Assembly: GCA_001792895.1 (NCBI GenBank)
Contig: MARA01000135.1
Span: forward strand, 1 to 20,406
DNA from: Lentinus brumalis
Lineage: Eukaryota; Basidiomycota; Agaricomycetes; Polyporales; Polyporaceae
DNA: 20,406 nucleotides
Direction of reading: 5' to 3'
Positions 9,433 to 18,387 of this stretch are shown piece after piece. The notes beneath the pieces were generated by a model. That model had not been told where the DNA came from, made no database searches, and saw nothing but the letters and a program-made list of their open reading frames with translations. Every line of letters begins with the position of its first letter. Position 1 is the stretch's first letter. Position numbers and translations under genes: made by a program.

Positions 9433-10577
9433 TCTTGAAGATGCGGCCGTAGGCTGCTCGTCTCGCGGAATCCTGCATGACCAACTCTCGACGTGGCTCG
9501 CCGTTCTCCATCATATACACGCGCCCGCCACCACCTGCCAGTGGGCCGCCCCTCCCCGCATTACCAGGCTAGCAAGCTACGATCCGCCGATTCGTCGGTT
9601 CGCGAGTGGGATGTGCTGCAGTGTCCTCTATACGGTCGGACGCGGTTCCATCCGGTTTCTGCAGAGAAATGACATAGTTGGCTCGCCCTCATCACGCGCG
9701 ACCTATCCCTCTTCTCCGCGTAACGGGTCTCTCCGCCGTACACTCGAACCTCAGCTCTAAGTCCGAGCACACGTGCTGAGCATCCTTGTTAGTGCTGTAT
9801 CGAGACCCACCTCAGCGAGTACGCGTCTGGTTGTGCCGATAGAGACGGCTCGATGTGCCAGCTACTCCTTCATGCGGGTCCGGCTGCATGACACACTGTT
9901 AGCGATTCTCACTTCCCTGAATCGCAGATTAGCGCGGCTATGATAATGACGTCGTATAACGTACATGGTAGCCGGCCATCCTGATCGGAGAGCACCCGCC
10001 CAGCTCCTCCCGAGATCGCGTCACCCACAACTAGTGATGCACCAGGAACTGGGTCTATGTACGAGAGTGTCCGCCACGCGCGGAGAGTTTCGTAATGGAG
10101 TTGCAGCCCTAAGCTCTCATCAGCATCCGCAACAGGTCATATTCGTCATCAGAAGATACATACTATTACAGACCATGTTGCCAACGGTGAGCAGCACCGG
10201 GAATTAGGTCACGCTTGCGGCGCGCCATCGTTCAATTTTGTAAACGTGTACATGCCTATAGGCATTGTGACCCGAAGTCTATGTAGTTGCGTCGAATTAG
10301 CGAAACCCCATACAGGAACCAATGCACATCAGAACGCCGTCAGAGGGGCGAGGTGCTGATTATAAACGCACCTATCCACCACGTTTCGACCAAGAAGTCA
10401 CCCCCAATTCCAAGTATCGCGGCCTACGCCAAGATGATGGCAAGCACGGCTATGCGTAGAAGAGTAAGGATCAACATCACAGTCGTCTATACATGCACTG
10501 AAGCGCCACATCAGCAAATGCAGTTCGTACAGGCGTACAGGTTCCCAATGTTAGCATCCGCCGACATGCGCCCTGTA
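9433..10577. other. Long stretch without a supported gene
   Basis: I see no reliable coding region on either strand. Isolated splice-like signals occur (for example, a minus-strand CACTAAC with GCTCAG at about 9780-9800), but the flanking frames close at once. A minus-strand hydrophobic stretch ending in a stop at about 10430-10490 is discussed with the next feature. Confidence 0.4.
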
Positions 10578-10832
10578 CTAGTGGAACGCTATGAAGGTGT
10601 CGATAGCAGAGACGTGCCAAGACTCACCAGTGGTCCATAGAAGGGTGGAGCGTATATTCACCGTAGACGTACCTGGATCAGAACCGGTCAATATCTCACC
10701 AACAGGACGCGCTTCCAGGTATACGTCCGGATCAATCCTGACGGCAACGGTGCATTCAATCAAGCCCTCCACCTTGCCGTTCGTGGAGCTCTCGATGTGT
10801 ATGCGGAGTTCATTGTCTTTCGCCGAGACCAT
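10578..10832 (-). CDS. Possible exon of an unknown minus-strand gene
   Basis: The ATG at 10832 opens a protein-like frame with NELRIHIESSTNGKVEG and DPDVYLEARPVGEIL. Just upstream on the minus strand is a good 55-bp intron (GTACGT, GCTAAC, CAACAG), and before it another protein-like frame (DPANSVDTAVIGSMQT), but the two frames differ by one base. Downstream, after an ACCACTG|GTGAGT donor and a TATAG acceptor, a hydrophobic stretch (TVMLILTLLRIAVLAIILA) ends at a stop, again one base out of phase. It could be a membrane protein gene broken by indels, but I cannot assemble a clean model. Confidence 0.33.
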   Translation of the reverse strand: MVSAKDNELRIHIESSTNGKVEGLIECTVAVRIDPDVYLEARPVGEILTGSDPGTSTVNIRSTLLWTTGESWHVSAIDTFIAFH

Positions 10833-11692
10833 GACGGGACACGTCTGTTGAATATGAGGCGGGTTGATGTTAGCATTGCCGAGTCAGCCGTATCACGTAC
10901 GTGTCTGCATACTGCCAATCACTGCGGTATCGACTGAATTTGCAGGATCGCAACACTTGATTGCGACAGGAGCAAGAGTCGCGCGCGCCCAGGGGTCAGC
11001 AGACAGGTACCGGGCGGACAATTGCCATAGGACTGGCCGCCTCCTGTTACTTCGTTTTGCACCGACTAATGTACACCGGACCTGCGATCTATTGTCGAAT
11101 ATGTAACACGCTGCGACCTGGCTGAGGTGTGTGCATGTATGCATTTGAAGACCTGCATTCGGATAATGCATAGCGCAGTCAGTGCGGTGAACAGAAATAT
11201 TGATGAGAGGTACTTGCGTATGTGACCTGTGTCTAGGCTCCCATTTACTCGTCATTCGCGTGTCGCAGATCCATGCTGCGACGACGACAGGCAGGATTCA
11301 CTTTAGTGAATTCACGCAAGAAGAATGAGGATACGACAGTCGATACAGGTGGACATGTGCAAGGAATCACATTCAACGCTTCAGCAGATGGTGGGGTTCT
11401 GGAGCTTCGAGAGGTAATCGACATTGACGGAGCTCTACTACTAGTAATCCACTACATGCCACTCTTCCGTGTGTTCTTACGATCACGGAGTGTCCGCGAG
11501 CTAGACTCCTCAGCGTGAGCGGGGCGCTCGGTGCTCGCTCGACGCTTCCGCTCGCTTTCTTCTTTGGGCTAGGAGTGGGCGTCGGCGGCGGCGACGACCC
11601 GACGTCCGCGTGCCGGGGGCCGGCTGCGGCCAGCAGATATCATCGGAGGGTACGACTACGAGGCTGCAAAACGATCATCAGAACAACGCACT
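10833..11692. other. Region with no firm gene
   Basis: The minus strand up to about 11255 may hold upstream exons of the 10578-10832 patch. A plus-strand frame (11273-11518) contains the protein-like stretch GITFNASADGGVLELREVID but lacks flanking splice or family evidence. The stretch 11510-11640 is GC-rich and has no assignable role. Confidence 0.35.
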
Positions 11693-13212
11693 TCACTGAA
11701 CAGGTGGAACATACGGTTCGATCTCGACCTGCGCGTCCACCTCGTTGATTACCAGATCACCGATACCTCCGACAGTGACGGTCTCCCTGCGTGGTGTGTA
11801 CGGCTCACGGAGTCCACCACCATCTCTGCTGCTCCACCTTGTCATCGCTGACCAGATCGTCTTTGCCGCGGCTCTCCCCATACCATCTCCGTCTGCATAG
11901 GCATCGTCTTCGTAGGCATCGTCTGTGCTTATCGACGATGAGACAATGCCCGTGGCCCAGGCGAGGAATCCTCTAGATCGCGACGCAGGTTGCGGTAGCG
12001 CTGTGCATCCAGAGGCCCAAATGACTTCATTGTTGGCAACCGGGTTCTCCTCTCGAAGGACGGGAGGCCCATTCAACCCAAACATGGGGAAGTCCTCGCC
12101 TACGGGTGCTGAGCAAAAGGTATGACATACAAATGGTGTTCACGTACCAATGGCGATCTCATCTCCCGCAATCAGACGACTCCGTGGCTGCATCTCCTCC
12201 TCGTCAGGGACAAAGCTGTGCACCTCGCCAAGAAGGTCGGTAGACACTCTCCCAACCCGAACAAACTCCAACGGTACGAACTTCGTGATCCAGTTCTTGG
12301 TACCGATGAAGATTTCAACGACGAAGCTGAACCACATGAGATCGCCTAGCTTGGGATAGGGAGGCTGGCACTCCTTCATCGGACGTAACTTGCCGTCACG
12401 GGGTTCGTAGAACGCTGGGCGTTCTGGATTGGCGAAATATTCTTTTGGCTTCGCGTTGCCTGAGCAATCCAATCGTGCAACTCGTACTGGATCCCGGCCT
12501 CCCTCACGCGCGTGTAAGGCGTCCGTTTGCAGAAGACCTGAGAAGTCAGAATAAAAATGTTGTCGTTACCCTCCGCGCCGCTCTGCCAGACTCGGCGGTC
12601 CTTCTTGTGAATGTTGAAGTCCTTCTCTTTGCTGACCAGCTCCTCGAACGCCTGAGGTCTACGTTAACAACCGAGTGTCATGCAATGCGAACAGACTGAC
12701 CTTCTGCGCGACCCATAGTCCCTTGTCCTTCTCAGTATCGAGTGCGTACGAGAATTGACACAGATTATTTGGTGTTGCTTGACTGGAAGTACGATTAATA
12801 TGGGGTGACTGCATGGCGATGTCTGAGACGTACATTCTCTCTTCGGCGAGGTGTTCTGGTGCAGGGTGGCCGATGGGTACGAAGTTGCCGGTTTCGAGGT
12901 CAGAATTCCACCGCCACAGCCCGACGCTAGTGAAGACTGCCTCGCGCTTCGTGCCTCGATGAGTGAGCTATAAATGTGGCGAATGAACACGAGTCGCTGC
13001 GGAAGACTTATGGTGACGCTGCCAACTTACCACCCACGCGGCGCAAACTGATGATGTGCGCTAATCATCGGCTTTGATTCTGGGTCTACCAGGCTTTGGA
13101 CGGCATCTTCGAGCTTGATGTAGTTCTTACCGGAGCCCAAGTTGACGTTCTTGAAGAATTGGAGGGCCCTCTGAAGGTCCTCTTCCGTTTCGATATAGTT
13201 ACCGAGCGACAT
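11693..13212 (-). CDS. Uncharacterised agaricomycete family protein, disrupted
   Basis: The function is unknown. The ATG is at 13212. Coding runs 13212-12701, then a 49-bp intron (12652-12700, GTCAGT, GTTAAC, CCTCAG), then 12651-12148, then an intron from 12147 (GTACGT) to 12100 or 12109, then to the stop at 11693, giving about 470 residues. Landmarks in order are SLGNYIETEEDL, HHQFAPRGW, FIRHIYSSLIE, TKREAVFTSVGLWRW, SKEKDFNIHKKD, EYFANPERPAFYEPRDGK, PKLGDLMWFSFVVE and VPLEFVRVGRV. The tail is acidic and repetitive (DDAYEDDAYADGDG). The order matches an uncharacterised polypore family I remember. An in-frame TAA (13029-13027) follows the first block, and one-base shifts near 12953 and near 12445-12455 separate protein-like frames. 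The locus is therefore decayed or mis-assembled. A 63-bp intron at 12968-13030 is possible but would remove FIRHIYSS and joins out of phase. Confidence 0.6.
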
Positions 13213-14069
13213 GGCGAGGACTGTGGACAAGAGGGACGGGTTCAATCATATGTTAGCAACACTGATCTTCCTTTTGAACGAAAGACCGCTCACGGGCGAT
13301 GGACCATCTCTAACAGCTTCGCTGAACCGGGCTCGCTACACAAACAATGTCACACGAAGGAGCAGATGATTGGGATGGGCATGCTCACATGGAATGACAT
13401 CATTGGACATCGAGTGTTCCGGTAACCTACGGATCTAGCTATCCGCTAGCGATGTGCCTCATTGTCCGCATCACGGATTGTCGAGTACTTAATGATGCGC
13501 CGAAAGGACATTCGGAAGGGTGCCTGAACGCCACGATGCTACGAACTTAGCGGGCTTCTTGCACTGCCATCGGCGGCGTGCGGAGTCCAACAATGACAAT
13601 CGCCAATGAGACCGGCATCCGATTGAGAACTCTCTGTGCCCGTGTTATATCGCATCAAGTGTCAAGCCGCATGGCGCTGAGAAGACAAACTGCCATACGT
13701 GCAGGGTCAACGACTCGCTGAGTGACATCGACGAAGCACTCACGTAGTGTGCTCTGTCAACGCGCTTCCGGATTCGAGACAAAACAGGGTCCAGACTCAA
13801 AGTACTCCACGACTGACTTGAGCTTTGCATCGTCATGCATTCCGCTGAGAGCGGATACAACGAATGGGATAGATTAGACCCCATTGGAATGTGCGCCTCC
13901 GACGAGGAGACGTCAAGCACAACACGCGACATGATCGCAAATGACCTGGTGTAAGAGTACGAGACAACATTGAACACAGCTATGCATCAGATGGCACAGT
14001 GACGCAAACTAAGCCACAGGGAAAGATAAAAGGTCCGCGATACATCGCGACAATCAACGGAAGCTCGCC
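13213..14069. other. Intergenic, with a possible minus-strand gene fragment
   Basis: The minus strand just upstream of 13212 has a GCTAAC branch and a CCACAG acceptor (about 13220-13295), so an additional 5' exon for that gene is possible. Between 13932 and about 13740 the minus strand reads MSRVVLDVSSSEAHIPMGSN, then, one base out of frame, IPFVVSALSGMHDDAKLKSV and EYFESGPCFVSNPEAR before a stop. Both halves look like real protein but belong to no family I can name. The remainder shows nothing. Confidence 0.35.
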
Positions 14070-15058
14070 ATGCCCATACAGTCCAAGATCCCCGCATTAC
14101 CCCTTGACGTGTCTCCTACATCATCGAACTCTGCACCCTGCCCACCTTGTCCCGCTTTGCGGCTACTTCCGTCATTGCGGACAAATTGGTTGCCAGAGAG
14201 CTTGACATCCGCCGCGTCCATATCCTTGCCCCGTTCATCAAGGACCAGGACACTTTCCGCAACAAGTTGACCGTCCTCAACTCCGTGCTGAGCGGTTCTG
14301 CTGCGCTCTCTTTATGCACCGCACGCGACGCTTTCCACCCAAGGACCTCGACATCTATGTTCCGCAAACACGGCGAAGTGTGGGTGCAGTACCTCACCAC
14401 AGAGGAGGGCTATCGCGTCCTGAGGCGCGTGAACAGTGATGAACATGACATGCAGTACCCCCTACCATGGTGGTATCGGACCAATCGTAACCCTGACGCG
14501 CGACACACCACCATCGACATCGTCGAGAGCAACACCGTTTGCGCCACCCTCCCCATCCCCTTCTTCTGGACTACCGCCGCCATGTCATTCGTTACGGGCA
14601 CTGGCATCGTCACACTCTTTCCACACCTGCTAGAAGAACATCGTGGTCTCCTTAACCCGGAGCGCAAGGCGGACTTTGCGCTCGACCCCAGCCTAGGAGA
14701 AGCCCAGAATGAAGGAGACCAGCTAGAGATGCTTCTCACCAAGTATCGGTCTCGCGGCTTCGATATTCGTGACAGCTACCTCGATTGGGCACGCGAGACG
14801 GATCCTACTGCCTCCTGCGATGCCCGAGATGCGCCCGCTTGTCCTCTGACCTTCCGATGGGTCGGAGACTGGCACACGCTCATGCGTGCATTCGGCTCGG
14901 TGGACGTCCGACTGAAGCGCCAGGTGATGGAAGGCATCTTGTCGGAGACCACTACAATCTGGCGAAGGGGAGGAGAGCCATGCGGGAAGCCTTGCACGGC
15001 CCTGAGACGGTTTGTCCCGGCGGAGGTATGGTGTCAAGGGAGGGATCTGGTTGCGTAG
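14070..15058 (+). CDS. F-box-like / nucleotidyltransferase-like protein, paralog 1
   Basis: The ATG at 14070 (GCCATGC context) opens IPALPLDV. One base out of frame, IIELCTLPTLSRFAATSV continues as an F-box-like helix. The main frame (from about 14120 to the stop at 15058) has SGSAALSL (14291 on) and then WVQYLTTEEGYRVL, IDIVESNTVC, PFFWTTAAMSFVTGT, LLNPERKADF and KYRSRGFDI, with a Cys-rich end (CDARDAPAC, RRGGEPCGKPC). The codons for KDLDIYVPQTRR (14341-14376) are intact but out of frame, flanked by two opposite one-base shifts. The hG[GS]...[DE]h[DE]h pattern is the signature of the nucleotidyltransferase fold; assigning enzymatic activity is inference. There are no introns. Shifts are needed near 14111-14117, 14338-14340 and 14371-14381. 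Confidence 0.65.
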
Positions 15059-15212
15059 ATCTATGTTCCGGTCTGTAACAATGCAGTCAGATACATCATC
15101 AGTTATGACGAAAGCCGTGCGTGATCCTTCAGATGGATATGTAGCCATCACCACCGACCTCTCTGCAAGACCAAACTTGTCTGACCTTACATCGTCCCGC
15201 CCTGCACCAGCA

Positions 15213-16137
15213 ATGTTCACACATTACATCGTGCGTATGATTGCCACGAGCTGGATGCTCCCTACTCACAGGACATCAAACAGCCTTACCGTGGATCTGC
15301 AAGCCCGTGTCGTAGCCCAGATGGACTTCCCGTCATTGATGATGCTCCGCGCCACGGCTCGTGCTAGTTACGCTCTAGTGCGCAACGAACTCGACATGTC
15401 CCTCGACGATATTCTCACCCCATACGTATCTGATCCCGCCCGGCTGCGCAAAGCCTTGGCTGAATCAGGCGCGTTTATCGGTGGCTCCGTTGCCCTACGA
15501 TTCTTCTTGCGCCTCCCTCCCCGTTCCGATGATGAACTCGACATCTTCACATCCTCAGAGTCCTTTGTCGACATCTTCTATAATCTGCTCTCCTTCCAAC
15601 ACGTCAAACCGGTAGTAGACGTCACACCCCCCGGTCTACATGTTCCGGAGTCACCTTCTTTCTCGACCTCGACACCGAGCATGGCCGCCGCATCTCGCTG
15701 TTTCGGAGCAGTGGACATTCCCTCCTCCCCATCGCCCGTGCAGTCAATTCGGCGTACACTGCGTATGTCAACCCGCGACACTTCGGAGTGTGTGGCCCAA
15801 GCTGACATTCGCTATGCGAGCGATGCCGGGCGTGCTTTCCAGCCGCACATCTTACGTATCCACCGCTGCACGACGGAATATGGGCATGGACGTCAAACTC
15901 TGGCCGTGGATGTGGCCAGACAGTGGTGTCCCCAGGCAACACTGTGCGCGACGACAGTTCTTGTGCCCAGCGCAGGAACGAACGTTCACAGACGGCGGCG
16001 CGTTGTGCGGGTCTTTTGACCCCCTCACTGTCAAGCCCATAGACGTTCGTATTGCATTCCGCCTTCATTGCGCGAATGCCGAGGTGACTGCAACGGGCCG
16101 CAGGAGCATCTTCGAAGCCGTGTTTCATTTGTCATAG
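15213..16137 (+). CDS. F-box-like / nucleotidyltransferase-like protein, paralog 2
   Basis: The ATG at 15213 is chosen; the open frame also extends upstream. An F-box-like helix (VDLQARVVAQMDFPSLMMLR) is followed by LDDILTPYVSDP, then GGSVALRFF (from 15480) and DDELDIFTSS (E-L-D-I at 15534-15545). This gives the same two motifs as paralog 1, here both in one frame. Coding then shifts at a run of six C (15627-15632) into a frame with TFFLDLDTEHGRRISLFRS and NPRHFGVCGP. It shifts again at CCC (15796-15798) into a frame with LTFAMRAMPGVLSSRTSYV and CARRQFLCPAQERTF, and stops at 16135-16137. It lies 155 bp downstream of paralog 1 in the same orientation, a tandem arrangement. Adding one C at each run would give a single frame. 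Confidence 0.62.
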
Positions 16138-16709
16138 AGTACTGAGCGGACAGACTGGCCATGTTCTGCGATGGTCTACACGTATTTCTCGCATTCCATG
16201 TATTCCACAGCCAAATGAATGATTACTGTACAAGCGGAATGCAAATGCAAACGAGAGAAGCTCAACGTTAACATACCTGTGATTCCGTGAGATCTACCAT
16301 CCAGCATACATGCCTCCAGGTAAGGTTGATGAGCCAGAGGTATTTGTCGATGCCTACATGTCGCACACCTGGCATGAGTGTCATTTTCTTGGCATTGCCG
16401 ACGAGAATGCTGCGAAGGGATGTCTCCTCACATGGTCCGTTGACAGAGTCTTGTGCTCTCCACGTTCTTCTTTGAAACCTCACGACGACTGCAAGCCTAC
16501 ACAGTATAACTTCAGCAGATGGCCCAGAAACAAGTCACACACGACACACCTATTGACGAGAGACAGTGGGGTCCAGTCCATTTGTTTTGCATGGGTAATA
16601 CTTCGACGCGCTGTGCAGCGTGACGATCCGCCTGATAGGTATCTTGTCATATTCCTGGCCGGGCACAGCTGTCGTAGCGAACCCGCAAGCAAGCAAACGC
16701 ATGTTGAAC
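16138..16709. other. Gene-free stretch left of the hairpin pair
   Basis: A minus-strand frame (16483-16268) ends in ESQ followed by a good GTATGT donor at about 16275, which hints at an exon, but no matching acceptor or partner exon could be fixed. Another minus-strand frame starting from the hairpin (16738-16550) contains MRLLACGFATTAVPGQEYDK and could be the start of a small protein. Neither is established. Confidence 0.3.
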
Positions 16710-16740
16710 GGTTTGCACGAGGGAATAGCCCCATGCAACC
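16710..16740 (-). repeat. Hairpin H4 (minus-strand orientation)
   Basis: On the minus strand, GGTTGCA and TGCAAACC pair with one bulge around TGGGGCTATTCCCTCG. It shares about 45 bases of flank with H1 (80-121). It is the left arm of the inverted pair with H5. Confidence 0.6.
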
Positions 16741-16935
16741 CAGAGAGAGATGGCAGAGACCGGCATCGAGAAGGTACTCACAGTAGTACACAGGCAGGAG
16801 TGGACTTTGCGAAATTCGACGTGTTGTTTGCTCATATTGACATTGTGGCGAGCCAGAGCGCCTGTGGCTGTGTTGACGTCGAGACTCCCAGATGCGTTCG
16901 ATAGCCTTCAAACTTGGGCTTCGACCCGCTCTTCG

Positions 16936-17460
16936 ATGAAGTTCTTGACTGCTCTGGTCTTGCGCGGGGCTATTCCCTCGTGCAAGATGGCGACATGGCC
17001 TGTGGGTGGCTACTCTGGTCTGCGGGCATGCGGCTGTCAAGACCTTCAACTTCACACACGATTTCAAGTCCCAAAGGTCGCATCCGCGGATCCGTCCAAT
17101 CTCAACCTCTCCGTCCAGATTGCTACGGCTCACCATCACAAGACGTATGTCGCAAACGAGACATCCATTTGATGATGGTCAACTGAGATCGTCCGCAGAG
17201 CAACGGACATCCACAGATGAACTCGAAAAGGCTGCGTTTGCAGCACCCAGCACTGCATAGCGCAAGAAGGTGCTGTGAATGACGTGGATCCGAAGGAGCA
17301 CTGGAACTGCTACAAACCCTTTGGTCAATGCATGCTTATGCCACTTGTGCCTAACATCGTATGTAGTGTCACATACCTCACCCTTCATCTGCTCTAACAT
17401 CCGTTGCAGACTACCAAGGAGATCGCCCGCCTACCAGTCGCCTTACCTGCAAAACCTTAA
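16936..17460 (+). CDS. Possible small secreted protein starting at hairpin H5
   Basis: The ATG at 16936 opens MKFLTALVLRGAIPSCK, signal-peptide-like though interrupted by an Arg. Exons 16936-17144, 17244-17358 and 17410-17460 join in phase (introns 99 bp with GTATGT to TTTGCAG, and 51 bp with GTATGT, CTCTAAC and TTGCAG), giving 124 residues. Exon 2 encodes DVDPKEHWNCYKPFGQC with several Cys, a common feature of fungal small secreted proteins. The first exon spans hairpin H5, which may be fortuitous. Competing frames are open in exons 2-3, and an AATACAG|GTAAGG donor at 17526 suggests exon 3 could extend in another frame. The function is unknown. Confidence 0.3.
16957..16987 (+). repeat. Hairpin H5 (plus-strand orientation)
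   Basis: TCTTGCGC (16958-16965) pairs with GTGCAAGA (16980-16987), including one G-T wobble, around GGGGCTATTCCC and TC. Relative to H3, a T-A stem pair is C-G here, and an A-T pair is a G-T wobble. The apex centres of H4 and H5 are about 246 bp apart, and the two diverge. Confidence 0.65.
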
Positions 17461-18387
17461 ACATTCGTCAGATGTTCAAGTCCCGGCAAGGATACAGCGA
17501 CATGGGCTAGAACCGCGAGAATACAGGTAAGGATTTTAAGCCAAAATAGTCGAGCACGTAAGGAGCAGCTGAATTTGTATGATGACGATCACTGCTCTCA
17601 GGAGAGCGCGGACGCGAGTCTGGTAGAGTTCCAGACCGACTGTCGTTCTCTTTCGTTCTCTTATGAACCTATGTAACAAGCCTTAACATATCCTTACTCG
17701 TGAATGCGTTCAGACACAAACAACAGGAGGAAGCCTATGATCGATAGCGACGCCTTTGCCGCAGAGCTTGCATATTGCAAACAAAACAATCTCAAACCGA
17801 CAGAATACATCGGAGACTTCAGTATGTCTAATAAACACACACGTTGACACGCGTCCGCAAAGGCTCATGAGTTGTCCGACAACAATGCAGGGACACCACC
17901 GCAAGCGGTGCACGCACCGCCGTCTCTACGTCATGGATTGGCCGACTCTGGAATAGAGACGCTGCCCGTGCACAGATGCATATGCGACACCCCTCTTCCT
18001 TGGAACTCCACCATGTTCCGAACTTCGGCGGTGCCTCCACGGAGAGGATTACGAACTGCCGCCCCGCGACTCTCTATCGCCTGCAATACTAGCATCAGTA
18101 AGTATAGCGACCGGTGCCTTTGGACTTACTGGAGTACAATCCGCGGCGTATCACGCTCTGCAGTGCCTATGGGTTGCGTAGAGTGGGGCATGTCTGCGAC
18201 TTGACACAGAACAATATGTCAGATGAGGATGCTACATATACATCCGAAGCCAGCGTTCACCATCACAATAAATATCCGCATCGCAATCTCTAACTCTCTA
18301 TATGCGATACAACACCAGCTGACATCATCTTAGCGGGTACGTATTCCGTCCGCACCGGATCACCAGGCACAGTCCTGCACGACCAAC
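17461..18387. other. Exon-like fragments, no resolved gene
   Basis: Plus-strand splice signals recur: AATACAG|GTAAGG at 17526, GTTCAG at about 17714, TTCA|GTATGT at about 17822, ATGCAG at about 17890, ATCA|GTAAGT at about 18099 and GACACAG at about 18210. Between them are protein-like stretches (AFAAELAYCKQNNLKPTEYI near 17745-17810; STSWIGRLWNRDAARAQMHM near 17925-17985), but they do not join in one frame. This may be a small multi-exon plus-strand gene damaged by indels. Confidence 0.3.

Noticed and set aside
16480..17139. A 219-codon open frame on the minus strand crossing both H4 and H5
   Set aside because: It starts from a non-standard context, conflicts with the splice-supported plus-strand model, and has no protein-like segments or family resemblance. 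Its length can arise by chance in this composition.
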